DNA of 64,000 nucleotides from FEB-7 sp963698265 (GTDB lineage: Bacteria; Pseudomonadota; Gammaproteobacteria; Burkholderiales; Usitatibacteraceae): NCBI GenBank assembly GCA_963698265.1, contig CAVOQC010000001.1:496001-560000 (forward strand), read 5' to 3'. Position 1 is the stretch's first letter. The number at the start of each line of letters is the position of its first letter. The position numbers were made by a program, and so were the translations under genes. The notes beneath the pieces are model-generated. The model made no database searches. It had not been told where the DNA came from and worked only from the letters and a program-made list of their open reading frames with translations. Shown here in pieces: positions 35,004 through 43,547 of the stretch.

Positions 35004-35617
35004 TGCGCACCCTGACCGCCCGCCGCTTCGCCGCCCTCATGCCGCTGCTGCTCGCCGCGGCCGTGGCGACCGGCGCGCGCGCCGAGAAGGCCGACCGCGA
35101 GAAGGTGATCCAGGTGCTCGCCGACCGACTGTCGGCCGACGACGCGAAGAAGGAGGCCGTCTACGAGGGCAACGTCATCGTCACCCAGGGCACGATGCGC
35201 ATCACCTCGGAGAAAATCGTCGTGCGCGAGGACCCGCAGGGGTACCGCACCTACATCGCCACGGGCGCCCCGGTCACCTTCCGCCAGAAGCGCGACAAGG
35301 AGGGCGACTGGATAGACGGCACCGCCGAGCGCGCGGAGTTCGACGATCGCAACGATCTCCTCAAGCTGTACAACGGGGCGAAGCTCAGGAGCTCGCAAGG
35401 CGAGCTCTCCGGCGACTTCATTTCCTACGACCGCGGCAAGGAGTTCTTCGAAGTGACCGCCGCGGCGCCCGGCGCCCCGGCTTCCGCGGGCTCGCGCGTG
35501 AAGGCGACCATCATCCCTCAGGCGCGGGGCGCGGACGGAAAGCCCGTTCCCGCCGCGCAGGCTCCGCCGCTCACGCTCAAGCCCGACGCGGCCCCGGCTA
35601 CGGGCGGCAGGCCGTGA
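35000..35617 (+). CDS. lptA: LPS transport periplasmic protein LptA
   Basis: 205 residues with a signal peptide ending in ATGARA, then the OstA/LptA fold: YEGNVIVTQGTMRITSEKIVV and ERAEFDDRNDLLKLYNGAKL. Polymerises into the periplasmic bridge for LPS. The C-terminus is an Ala/Pro-rich tail. Two start ATGs (35000, 35003) are possible; the first gives the 4-base overlap with lptC. lptB follows with a 4-base GTGA overlap. Confidence 0.93.
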   Translation: MMRTLTARRFAALMPLLLAAAVATGARAEKADREKVIQVLADRLSADDAKKEAVYEGNVIVTQGTMRITSEKIVVREDPQGYRTYIATGAPVTFRQKRDKEGDWIDGTAERAEFDDRNDLLKLYNGAKLRSSQGELSGDFISYDRGKEFFEVTAAAPGAPASAGSRVKATIIPQARGADGKPVPAAQAPPLTLKPDAAPATGGRP

Positions 35618-36390
35618 CACCGAGCGCCGTCGTCCAGCACCTCGAGCTCGTGAAGGGCGACCCGAAGCCCTCGGTGCTGCGCGCCGAAGCGCTCATGAAG
35701 CGATACAAGAAGCGCACCGTCGTCTCCGACGTCTCCCTCGACGTCGAGAGCGGCGAAGTCGTGGGACTGCTCGGCCCCAACGGGGCGGGAAAGACCACGT
35801 GCTTCTACATGATCCTGGGGCTCGTGCCGATCGACCAGGGCACGGTCCGGCTCGACGGCCGGGACGTGACCCACCTTCCGATCTACCGCCGGTCGCGCCT
35901 GGGTTTGTCCTATCTTCCGCAGGAAGCATCGATCTTCCGGCGCCTCACCGTCGAGCAGAACATCCAGGCGGTCCTGGAGCTCCAGGACCTCGGGCGCGAG
36001 GAGATCGAGGCGCGGCTGGAGAACCTGCTCGGCGACCTGCACATCGGCCACCTGCGCGCGAGCCCGGCCCTTTCCCTTTCCGGCGGCGAGCGGCGCCGGG
36101 TCGAGATCGCGCGCGCGCTCGCCACCGACCCGCGCTTCATCCTCCTCGACGAGCCCTTCGCGGGCGTCGACCCCATCGCGGTCCTGGACATCCAGCAGAT
36201 CATCCGCTTCCTGAAGGAGCGCGGCATCGGCGTGCTCATCACCGACCACAACGTGCGCGAGACGCTGGGGATCTGCGACCACGCCTACATCATCAACCAG
36301 GGAACGGTCCTCGCCTTCGGGAAGCCCGACGAAATCATCTATAATGAAGCCGTCCGAAAGGTCTACCTCGGGGAGAATTTCCGCCTCTAG
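35614..36390 (+). CDS. lptB: LPS export ABC transporter ATP-binding protein LptB
   Basis: 258 residues. Walker A GPNGAGKTTCFYMI (the Cys-Phe-Tyr variant typical of LptB), Q-loop LPQEASIFRRLTVEQNI, signature LSGGERRRVEIARAL, Walker B FILLDEPFAGVDP, and H-loop ITDHNVRETL. Powers LPS extraction with LptFG (not in the window). About 20 residues precede the usual LptB start; the GTG at 35614 couples it to lptA, but a later start is possible. Confidence 0.95.
   Translation: MTPSAVVQHLELVKGDPKPSVLRAEALMKRYKKRTVVSDVSLDVESGEVVGLLGPNGAGKTTCFYMILGLVPIDQGTVRLDGRDVTHLPIYRRSRLGLSYLPQEASIFRRLTVEQNIQAVLELQDLGREEIEARLENLLGDLHIGHLRASPALSLSGGERRRVEIARALATDPRFILLDEPFAGVDPIAVLDIQQIIRFLKERGIGVLITDHNVRETLGICDHAYIINQGTVLAFGKPDEIIYNEAVRKVYLGENFRL
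36340..36345 (+). promoter_or_regulatory. Candidate -10 box for rpoN inside lptB
   Basis: Perfect TATAAT within the 3' end of lptB, about 77 bases before the rpoN ATG. The -35 region is poor (TTCGGG at 18 bases). May allow rpoN transcription independent of the lpt genes. Confidence 0.3.
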
Positions 36391-36421
36391 CGGACTGCAG
36401 ATTCCGCCCGCGGCTTTCGAC

Positions 36422-37831
36422 ATGAAGCACAGCCTCCAGCTCAAGCTCTCCCAGCACCTCACGCTCACGCCGCAGCTGCAGCAATCGATCCGGTTGCTCC
36501 AGCTGTCGACGGTCGAGCTGAACCAGGAGCTCGAGCGCTACCTCGCCGAGAATCCGCTCCTCGAGCGCGCCGACCTGGCGGGCGACGAGGCGCCGGTCGC
36601 GCCGGACATCTCCCGGGAAACCCGGGAACCGGATCCGGAGCCGCCCACCCAGCCCGACGACACGTTCTCGTTCGGAGAGGAGCAGATCGGCGGATCGAGG
36701 CGAAACGACGACGACCGCGACGACTTCACGCAGATCGCCGCGGCCGAGCCCGGCCTCCAGGAGGCGCTCATCCGGCAGCTGCAGTTCACCGCGATGAGCG
36801 AACGCGACAAGCGTCTCGCGCTCCTCGTCATCGCGAACCTGGACGGCGACGGCTATCTCACGGCCAGCCTCGAGGAGATGCGCGAGACCGGCGCCACCGA
36901 GATGCCCGAACTCGACGTCGAGGAGGTCTGCGTCGCGTTGCGGCAGGTGCAGAGCCTGGATCCCACCGGCGTCGGGGCGCGCAACCTCGCGGAGTGCCTC
37001 ACGCTGCAGCTGAAGGCGCTGGATCCCGCGGTGCCCCATCGCGCACGCGCCCTGGAACTCGTCACGCGCCATCTCGAGGTCCTTGCCGCCCGTGATTTCA
37101 ACAAGCTGCGCCGCCTGCTCGGGCTTTCCGACGACGAGCTTCGCGAAGTGCGCGCGCTCATCCTCACGCTCGATCCCAAGCCCGGCCGCGCCTGGGGAGA
37201 CGGCGACGTGCGCTACGTGGTTCCCGACGTGACCGTGAAGAAGACGGGCGGGCGATGGATCGCGCAGCTCAACCGCGACGCCATGCCGAGGCTTCGCATC
37301 AACAAGATGTACGCCGACCTCCTGCAGTCCTCCCGGGACAACGGCGCGAGGAACCTCTCGGGCCAGCTCCAGGAGGCGCGCTGGCTCATCAAGAACGTGC
37401 AGCAGCGCTTCGACACGATCCTGCGCGTCACGCAGGCGATCGTGGACCGGCAGAGGAATTTCTTCGAGCACGGCGAGGTTGCGATGCGCCCGCTCGTGCT
37501 GCGCGAGATCGCCGAGGCGGTCGGGCTGCACGAATCGACCATTTCGCGCGTGACCACGCAGAAGTACATGCTCACCACGCGCGGCATGTACGAACTGAAG
37601 TACTTCTTCGGCAGCCACGTCTCCACCGACACCGGCGGAGCATGTTCCTCCACGGCGATCCGGGCGCTCATCCGGCAGCTCGTGGCCGCCGAGGACGGCA
37701 AGAAACCGCTTTCGGACCACCGCCTCTCGGACATCCTCGCGCAGCAGGGCATCCAGGTCGCGCGACGGACGGTGGCGAAGTATCGCGAGGCCATGCACAT
37801 CCAGCCCGCGAACATGAGAAAGTCCATCTGA
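36422..37831 (+). CDS. rpoN: RNA polymerase sigma-54 factor
   Basis: 469 residues. Region I is Gln/Leu-rich (LQLKLSQHLTLTPQLQQSIRLLQLS), followed by an acidic region II (about 55-110) and the core-binding and HTH regions. The RpoN box is near the C-terminus (ARRTVAKYREAMHI). The ATG at 36422 gives the family start MKHSLQLKLSQ; an in-frame ATG at 36344 inside lptB is unlikely. Its position between lptB and hpf is the classic order. It should serve the NtrC-type regulator and the -24/-12 promoter found in this window. Confidence 0.97.
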   Translation: MKHSLQLKLSQHLTLTPQLQQSIRLLQLSTVELNQELERYLAENPLLERADLAGDEAPVAPDISRETREPDPEPPTQPDDTFSFGEEQIGGSRRNDDDRDDFTQIAAAEPGLQEALIRQLQFTAMSERDKRLALLVIANLDGDGYLTASLEEMRETGATEMPELDVEEVCVALRQVQSLDPTGVGARNLAECLTLQLKALDPAVPHRARALELVTRHLEVLAARDFNKLRRLLGLSDDELREVRALILTLDPKPGRAWGDGDVRYVVPDVTVKKTGGRWIAQLNRDAMPRLRINKMYADLLQSSRDNGARNLSGQLQEARWLIKNVQQRFDTILRVTQAIVDRQRNFFEHGEVAMRPLVLREIAEAVGLHESTISRVTTQKYMLTTRGMYELKYFFGSHVSTDTGGACSSTAIRALIRQLVAAEDGKKPLSDHRLSDILAQQGIQVARRTVAKYREAMHIQPANMRKSI

Positions 37832-37854
37832 ACGAACAGGAAAGGAAGTTTGCG

Positions 37855-38175
37855 ATGAACCTCCAACTCACCGGCCACCAGGTCGACATCACGCCCTCGA
37901 TTCGCGAGTACGTCGTCTCCAAGCTCGAGCGGATCAACCGGCATTTCGAGCAGGTCATCGACGTGAACGTGATCCTGTCGGTCCAGAAGCTCGACCAGAC
38001 CGTCGAGGCGACCGTCCACCTCTCGGGAAAGGACATCCACGTCGCCTGCCACGACGCCGACATGTACGCGGCGATCGACGGCTTGGTCGACAAGCTCGAC
38101 CGCCAGATCATCAAGCACAAGGAGAAGTTCCAGGAAGGCCGACATGGCGCCAGCCCCAAGCGCGCGGCCTCCTGA
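37855..38175 (+). CDS. hpf: Ribosome hibernation promoting factor
   Basis: 106-residue short-form HPF/YfiA protein that binds the 30S decoding site in stationary phase. Shows MNLQLTGHQVDITPSIREYV, AEATVHLSGKDIHV-like strand (VEATVHLSGKDIHVAC), ADMYAAIDGLVDKLDRQI and the basic tail KHKEK. AGGAAAGGAAG precedes the ATG at 37855, one of the strongest ribosome sites in the window. Follows rpoN as usual. Confidence 0.95.
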   Translation: MNLQLTGHQVDITPSIREYVVSKLERINRHFEQVIDVNVILSVQKLDQTVEATVHLSGKDIHVACHDADMYAAIDGLVDKLDRQIIKHKEKFQEGRHGASPKRAAS

Positions 38176-38206
38176 GCTTCGCCTCCAGCCCTCCGGAAAC
38201 GTGCCG

Positions 38207-38692
38207 ATGAACCGACTCTCCCCCCTGCTTCCCGCCGCCCACGTGGCGCTCGACCTCGACGTGGGCAGCAAGAAGCGCCTGTTCGAGCAGGTCGGCCTGC
38301 TGTTCGAGAACACGCGGCAGATCCCGCGCGCCCGGGTCTTCGACAGCCTCTTCGATCGCGAGAAGCTCGGGTCGACGGGCCTGGGCTACGGGGTCGCGAT
38401 TCCCCACGGCCGGCTGAAGAACCTCAAGGAGACGCTCTGCGCCTTCGTGCGCACGCAGTCTCCGGTGCCCTTCGAGTCGCCCGACGGCCAGCCCGTGCGC
38501 CTCGTCCTCGCGATGCTCGTGCCCGAGCACGCGACCGAGCAGCACCTCGAGCTCCTGTCCGACCTCGCCCAGATGTTCAGCGACCGCTCGCTTCGCGAGA
38601 GCCTGCTTTCCGCCGGCGACGTCGAGTCCGCCCACCGGTTGCTCACGCAGTGGTCGCCGTATGGCCCGACTGAGCGTACAGCAGCTCTTTGA
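38207..38692 (+). CDS. ptsN: Nitrogen-PTS EIIA protein
   Basis: 161 residues of the EIIA-Ntr family. The phosphorylated histidine lies in GVAIPHGRLKNL. Other features are FDSLFDREKLGSTGLG and LELLSDLAQMFSDRSLRE. The ATG at 38207 is preferred; an in-frame ATG at 38144 within hpf would add 21 Pro-rich residues. It overlaps hprK by 32 bases. In this class ptsN with hprK forms a regulatory PTS without sugar transport. Confidence 0.92.
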   Translation: MNRLSPLLPAAHVALDLDVGSKKRLFEQVGLLFENTRQIPRARVFDSLFDREKLGSTGLGYGVAIPHGRLKNLKETLCAFVRTQSPVPFESPDGQPVRLVLAMLVPEHATEQHLELLSDLAQMFSDRSLRESLLSAGDVESAHRLLTQWSPYGPTERTAAL

Positions 38693-39629
38693 GGACCGGC
38701 GCGAGCGCCTGGGCCTCACCTGGGCCGCGGGCGATTCGGGCAGCCACCGGGAGCTCACCAACGAGATGCTCTCGCGTCCCGGGCTGGGGCTCATCGGGCA
38801 CCTGAACCTCATCCATCCCCTCATCGTGCAGGTTCTCGGCTCGAGCGAGCTCGACTACCTCGCGCGCCTGAGCGATTCCGCGCGCGCCGAGACGCTCGAT
38901 CGCCTGGCGAGCGGCAAGACGCTGTGCATCGTCGTCGGCGACGGCAAGCCCGTGCCTGCCGCCCTGGAAAGCCTGGCCGCCCGGGCGGCGATCCCGGTGC
39001 TCGCCTCCACGGAGGAGAGCCAGCAGGTGATCAACGTCCTGCGGCCGTACCTGCAGGGCGAACTGGGAGAGGTGACGTCGCTGCACGGCGTCTACCTCGA
39101 CGTGCTCGAGATCGGCGTCCTGATCACGGGCGAATCTTCCATCGGCAAGAGCGAGCTCGCGCTGGAGCTGATTTCGCGCGGCCACGGCCTCGTCGCCGAC
39201 GACGTGGTGGAACTGCAGCAGACGGGGCCGGAGACGGTGCAGGGCCGCTGCCCGCCGATGCTTCGCGACTTCCTCGAGGTGCGGGGGCTGGGCGTGCTCA
39301 ACATCCGCTCGATCTTCGGCGAGACCGCGGTGCGGCCCCGCAAGATCCTGCGCCTGATCGTCCATCTCGAGGCCCCGGCCGACGGGCGCTACGAGGAACG
39401 CGACCGCCTTTCCACGCGCTCCGGCACGCGGCGCGTGCTGGGGGTGGAGATTCCCACCGTGACCCTCACGGTCGCGCCCGGTCGCAACCTCGCGGTGCTG
39501 GTGGAGGCGGCGGTGCGAAACCACATCCTGATGACGCGCGGCATCGACTCCACGCGCGACTTCATCTCGCGCCAGGCGGCCGAGATGCGCGCGGGAGGGC
39601 CCGCCGACCGCGAGCCGCGGGGCGACTGA
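38661..39629 (+). CDS. hprK: HPr kinase/phosphorylase
   Basis: 322 residues, full length. The C-terminal catalytic domain has P-loop GESSIGKSELALELISRGH, the preceding HGVYLDVLEIGVLITG with catalytic His, ADDVVEL, and the signature EVRGLGVLNIRSIFG. Phosphorylates HPr on serine; no ptsH or ptsI gene is in the window. The rapZ ATG follows its stop directly. Confidence 0.96.
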   Translation: MARLSVQQLFEDRRERLGLTWAAGDSGSHRELTNEMLSRPGLGLIGHLNLIHPLIVQVLGSSELDYLARLSDSARAETLDRLASGKTLCIVVGDGKPVPAALESLAARAAIPVLASTEESQQVINVLRPYLQGELGEVTSLHGVYLDVLEIGVLITGESSIGKSELALELISRGHGLVADDVVELQQTGPETVQGRCPPMLRDFLEVRGLGVLNIRSIFGETAVRPRKILRLIVHLEAPADGRYEERDRLSTRSGTRRVLGVEIPTVTLTVAPGRNLAVLVEAAVRNHILMTRGIDSTRDFISRQAAEMRAGGPADREPRGD

Positions 39630-40472
39630 ATGCAGCTCACGCTCCTCAGCGGCGTATCCGGGTCCGGCAAGAGCGTGGCGCTCAAGGCGCTCGAGGACTC
39701 GGGGTACTTCTGCGTGGACAACCTACCGCCCGGCCTCATCCGGGAGCTGGTGTCCTTCGTCGCCTCGCGCGGGGAGCCTCGCGTCGCGGTGAGCGCGGAT
39801 GCGCGCAGCGCCGAGACGATCGGCATCCTGCCCGATGTCGTCGCCGAGGAGCGCGCGAACGGCATCGACGTGCGGCTGATCTTCCTCGATGCGAGCGACG
39901 CGAGCCTCGTGCGGAGATTCTCGGAAACGCGCCGGCCGCACCCGCTTGCCGGCGAGGGCCACACCCTCGAGGAGGCGATCGCGATGGAGCGGCACCTCTT
40001 GGCACCCATTGCGGAACTGGGCCACCGCCTGGACACGAGCACCCTCACGCCGGTGCAGCTTCGCGGATGGATCCGCGACCTGATCGTGACCGACGCGTCG
40101 CGCATGGTCGTGTGCGTGGAGTCCTTCGGCTTCAAGGGCGGCGTGCCGCTCGACGCCGACTTCGTCTTCGACGCGCGCTTCCTGCCGAACCCGCACTACG
40201 ACCCCGACCTGCGGCCCAGGACCGGGCGCGATCCCGAGGTCGCCGCATTCCTCGAGCGCGAGACGGAAGCGCTCGTCCTGCTGGAAGACATCCACCGGCT
40301 GCTCGAACGCTGGCTGCCCCGGTTCGCGCTCGATCGCCGCGCCGCGCTCACGGTGGCGATCGGCTGCACCGGGGGTCGACACCGGTCCGTGTACCTGGTG
40401 GAGCGGCTCGCGGAGCGCCTGCGCGAGCGCCATCCCCTGATCGTGCGCCACCGCGACCTCGCGCGGGACTAG
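39630..40472 (+). CDS. rapZ: RNase adapter RapZ (YvcJ-like P-loop NTPase)
   Basis: 280 residues. Walker A GVSGSGKSVAL at 8-18, then GYFCVDNLPPGLI, and the C-terminal GCTGGRHRSVYLVERLAERL of the family. In enterobacteria RapZ directs RNase E to a small RNA controlling glmS; whether that holds here is not known. Immediately follows hprK. Confidence 0.95.
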   Translation: MQLTLLSGVSGSGKSVALKALEDSGYFCVDNLPPGLIRELVSFVASRGEPRVAVSADARSAETIGILPDVVAEERANGIDVRLIFLDASDASLVRRFSETRRPHPLAGEGHTLEEAIAMERHLLAPIAELGHRLDTSTLTPVQLRGWIRDLIVTDASRMVVCVESFGFKGGVPLDADFVFDARFLPNPHYDPDLRPRTGRDPEVAAFLERETEALVLLEDIHRLLERWLPRFALDRRAALTVAIGCTGGRHRSVYLVERLAERLRERHPLIVRHRDLARD

Positions 40473-40495
40473 GACCGGCGCGCGGCGTGCTGGTC

Positions 40496-41107
40496 ATGAA
40501 CCTCCTTTCCGCCGGCCCGGCGCCGGCCGAGACGGTGCCCATCTTCCCGCTCGGCACCGTGCTTTACCCCGGAATGCGCCTTCCGCTCAGGATCTTCGAG
40601 CAGCGATACATGGAAATGGCCAAGGCATGCCTCAAGCACGACTCGGCCTTCGGCGTATGCCTCATCCGCGAAGGCGCGGAAGTGGGCGCGCCCGCCGTGC
40701 CGGAGCCCGTGGGTTGCCTCGCGCGCATGGACGACTGGGACATGGCCACGCTCGGCGTGCTCCAGGTGACGGCGAAAGGCCTCGAGCGATTCCGCCTCGT
40801 CGCCACGCGGACGACGCCCTCGGGGCTGATCCTGGGAGACATCGAGCGCTTGTCCACCGAGGGAGAGGTCGACGTCCCCGATCTCGCCCCGTGCGCCGCG
40901 TTCGTGCGCAAGGTCGTCGATGCACTGGGTCCGACCCGCTTCGCGCAGCCCCCCCGGTACGACGACGCGACCTGGGTCGGTTTCCGCGTCGCGGAGATCC
41001 TGCCGCTGCGCATGGCGGCCAAGCAGAAGTTGCTGGAGCTCACCGACCCGGCCGCCCGCCTCGAGATCCTGCACCGGTTCCTGCGCGAGCGGAATCTCGT
41101 GGCGTAG
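40496..41107 (+). CDS. LON substrate-binding domain protein
   Basis: 203 residues made only of a Lon N-terminal (LON/PUA-like) domain: VPIFPLGTVLYPGMRLPLRIFEQRYMEM and VGCLARMDDWDMATLGVLQV. No ATPase or protease part follows, so it is not Lon protease. The role of such stand-alone LON proteins is unknown. ATG 40496 gives the usual start. Its 3' end overlaps the convergent mutY by 68 bases. Confidence 0.88.
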   Translation: MNLLSAGPAPAETVPIFPLGTVLYPGMRLPLRIFEQRYMEMAKACLKHDSAFGVCLIREGAEVGAPAVPEPVGCLARMDDWDMATLGVLQVTAKGLERFRLVATRTTPSGLILGDIERLSTEGEVDVPDLAPCAAFVRKVVDALGPTRFAQPPRYDDATWVGFRVAEILPLRMAAKQKLLELTDPAARLEILHRFLRERNLVA

Positions 41108-42158
41108 CCGCGGGCAGCGCGCGCACCAGCAGTTTCTTCACCGGCGCCGGCAGGGCCGCATCCCGCACCTGCGCCAATGGCAGCCATGCCGCCTCGGGGA
41201 TCGCCGCCCGCTTCGGGCCGCGCGCAACGCGCACCAGCCAGGGCGTGATGTCCAGCCGGAAATGGGTGAAGACGTGCGTGAAGGGCATGAGTGCATCGAC
41301 GGCGTCGACACGAAGTCCGAACTGCTTCTCGACCCAGGCCTGCGGCTCGGCATCGTGGGACGCTTCCGGCAGGCTCCACAGCCCGCCCCAGATGCCCGAC
41401 GGCGGGCGCTTCCGGACCAGCACCGCGCCGCGCGAGACGATCGCGAACATGGCAATCCTGCGCTCGGGAGACGCCCGTGCCGCCTTGCGGCCGGGAAGGG
41501 AGTCGATACGCCCTTCCCGGAAGGCGACGCAGGTGCCGCGCACCGGGCAGTCGGCGCAAGCGGGCTTCGCACGCGCGCAGACCGTGGCGCCGAGGTCCAT
41601 CAGCCCCTGGGTGTACGGCTCGACCGCTCTCCCGGGCACGAGCGAGTCCGCCAGGTCCCAGAGCCTCTTCAACACCGGCGCGGCGTCGACGGCGCCTTCC
41701 ACGCCGAATTGGCGGGCGAGGACGCGCTTCACGTTGGCGTCGAGGATCGCGTGCGGCCTTCCCGTGGAAAGCGACACGATCGCCGCCGCCGTGGAGCGTC
41801 CTACGCCGGGCAGCGCGACGAGTCCTTCGAGGGACAGGGGAACGCGCCCTTCGTGGCGCTCGACGACCGCCTGCGCGGCGCGGTGCAGGTTGCGCGCCCG
41901 TGCGTAGTACCCCAGCCCGCTCCACAGGCGCATCACGTCGTCGGAGTTCGCCCTCGCGAGGGTCGCCACGTCCGGGAACCGCGCGATGAAGCGCTCGAAG
42001 TAGGGAGTCGCGGTCGCCACCTGCGTCTGTTGCAGCATGATCTCCGAGACCCAGATGCGGTACGGGTCGCGGGTGCCCTGCCAGGGAAGGTCGTGGCGGC
42101 CGTGGCGGCGCTGCCACGCCACGATGCGGGAGGCGAAAGAAGGGGTCCGGGCGGGCAT
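41040..42158 (-). CDS. mutY: A/G-specific adenine glycosylase
   Basis: 372 residues. Removes A opposite 8-oxoG. Catalytic domain: SEIMLQQTQVATATPYFERF, helix-hairpin-helix LVALPGVGRSTAAAIVSL with the Asp in HAILDANVKRVL, and the FeS cluster cysteines C-x6-C-x2-C-x5-C (VCARAKPACADCPVRGTC). C-terminal NUDIX-like recognition domain (from about 240, PPSGIWGGLWSLPE and FTHVFTHFRLDI). The last 20 or so residues are Ala/Gly/Arg-rich and lie antisense to the LON gene. Confidence 0.95.
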   Translation of the reverse strand: MPARTPSFASRIVAWQRRHGRHDLPWQGTRDPYRIWVSEIMLQQTQVATATPYFERFIARFPDVATLARANSDDVMRLWSGLGYYARARNLHRAAQAVVERHEGRVPLSLEGLVALPGVGRSTAAAIVSLSTGRPHAILDANVKRVLARQFGVEGAVDAAPVLKRLWDLADSLVPGRAVEPYTQGLMDLGATVCARAKPACADCPVRGTCVAFREGRIDSLPGRKAARASPERRIAMFAIVSRGAVLVRKRPPSGIWGGLWSLPEASHDAEPQAWVEKQFGLRVDAVDALMPFTHVFTHFRLDITPWLVRVARGPKRAAIPEAAWLPLAQVRDAALPAPVKKLLVRALPAATPRDSARAGTGAGSRGGRPGR

Positions 42159-42170
42159 TGCGGGGGATCG

Positions 42171-42244
42171 TGGAGCGGGTGAAGGGAATCGAACCCTCGT
42201 CGTAAGCTTGGGAAGCTTCTGCTCTGCCATTGAGCTACACCCGC
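42171..42244 (-). tRNA. tRNA-Gly (anticodon CCC)
   Basis: Cloverleaf read on the minus strand: acceptor GCGGGTG pairing with CACCCGC, D arm GCTC...GAGC, anticodon loop TTCCCAA giving CCC, T arm AGGGTTCGATTCCCT, discriminator T and encoded CCA (42171-42173). 74 bases including CCA. The first pair of the anticodon stem (G-A) is not canonical. It lies 12 bases before the mutY start in the same direction. Confidence 0.93.
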
Positions 42245-42255
42245 GGCGAGGCGCC

Positions 42256-42261
42256 ATTTTA
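42256..42261 (-). promoter_or_regulatory. Candidate -10 box of tRNA-Gly
   Basis: TAAAAT on the minus strand, about 12 bases upstream of the tRNA 5' end, in otherwise GC-rich sequence. The hexamer 17 bases further upstream is GCGACG, a weak -35. Confidence 0.4.
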
Positions 42262-42374
42262 CCCGAGGTCCCCGCGACCGTCGCCCGCGCCGCCGGCGTC
42301 CGCGCGCGACCGCCCGCGCGCGCCAGGCGCCATCCGTCGCAAGGCGCCGCCGGGCCGGGGTGGCACGGGATAGG

Positions 42375-43547
42375 ATGCTTCCCATGACCCGCCTCACCCC
42401 CGCTTTCACACCCGAGGAACGCGAGCGCCTGCTGCGGCAGCAGGCGTCCTCGCACCCGCTCGAGATGTTCCCGGTGTTCCGCCGATGGCCGCCCGGATTC
42501 GCGCGGGACGTGGCCTTCACCTTCATCTGGAACCTCGGCTTCACGGCGTTCTTCCTGCTCTTCGGCATCGTGCTGAACCACCAGCTTCCGTCCGCGACGA
42601 CGGCGTGGATCACGTTCGTCATCGCCAACTGCATCGGCTACACCCTGCACTTCCTGTTCCATGTCGTCGGCTGGATGGGCCTGTCCGCCGTCCACCGCAG
42701 CGGGCGCGTGGCAGTCGCCGTGTACTACATGCTGCTCAGCACGGTCGGCGTCTTCCTCGGCTTCTGGATCGCCTCGCTGCTGCTGGGCAAGACCTTCCTG
42801 CCCAGCCTGGACGAGCCGCGCTGGCTCATCTCGATCGCGGTCACGAGCATGGTCATCTCGTCCGTTCTCGCGGTCGTCTTCTTCTGGCGCGGGCGCAGCG
42901 CGCTCGCCGAGGCGGCGCTCGAGCGCGAGCAGCGCCGGACGGCGGACATCGAACGCGAATCGATGTTCGCCAACCTGCGGGCGCTGCAGGCGCAGATCGA
43001 GCCGCACTTCCTCTTCAACACGCTCGCCAACGTGACGGGCCTCATCGACGCCGATCCCGCGAAGGCGAAGCACATGCTCGAATCCTTCATCCGCTTCCTG
43101 AGAGCCTCGCTCGCGGCGACGCGGCGCAGCGCCTCCACCCTCGCCGACGAGTTCGCGCTGATGTCGGATTTCCTGGAGGTGCTGAAGGTGCGCATGGGCG
43201 ATCGCCTGGCTGTCGACGTGAGCCTCCCCCCGGAGCTTGCTTCCCGCGAGGTCCCGCCGATGCTCCTGCAGCCGCTGGTCGAGAACGCCATTCGCCACGG
43301 TCTCGAGCCGAACGTCGAGGGGGGCCGGATCGGGCTGCGCGCGCGCCGCGAAGGCGACCGGCTGGTTCTCGAGGTGGCCGACACGGGCGTCGGATTCCGC
43401 GACACGACCACGGGCGCCGGGCTCGGCCTGGCGAACATCCGCGAGCGCCTGCGCCTCGAGCACGGCGAAGGGGCCCGTCTCACCATTCGCGAAAACGCCC
43501 CTCAGGGCACGATCGTCGCGATCGAGTTGCCGTGGGGGGCTCCATGA
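42375..43547 (+). CDS. LytS/AlgZ-type sensor histidine kinase
   Basis: 390 residues. About four membrane helices (50-180; for example AFTFIWNLGFTAFFLLFGIVL and VYYMLLSTVGVFLGFWIASLLL), then a coiled linker. The His_kinase domain has AQIEPHFLFNTLANVTGL with the phosphorylated His, followed by HATPase motifs LVENAIRHGLEP and GAGLGLANIRERL. Start could be ATG 42375 or 42384. The stop overlaps the response-regulator ATG (ATGA), so the pair is co-translated. The signal is unknown. Confidence 0.9.
   Translation: MLPMTRLTPAFTPEERERLLRQQASSHPLEMFPVFRRWPPGFARDVAFTFIWNLGFTAFFLLFGIVLNHQLPSATTAWITFVIANCIGYTLHFLFHVVGWMGLSAVHRSGRVAVAVYYMLLSTVGVFLGFWIASLLLGKTFLPSLDEPRWLISIAVTSMVISSVLAVVFFWRGRSALAEAALEREQRRTADIERESMFANLRALQAQIEPHFLFNTLANVTGLIDADPAKAKHMLESFIRFLRASLAATRRSASTLADEFALMSDFLEVLKVRMGDRLAVDVSLPPELASREVPPMLLQPLVENAIRHGLEPNVEGGRIGLRARREGDRLVLEVADTGVGFRDTTTGAGLGLANIRERLRLEHGEGARLTIRENAPQGTIVAIELPWGAP

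Noticed and set aside
40496..41107. Lon protease
   Set aside because: Only the N-terminal LON domain is present; no AAA+ or serine-lysine protease domain.
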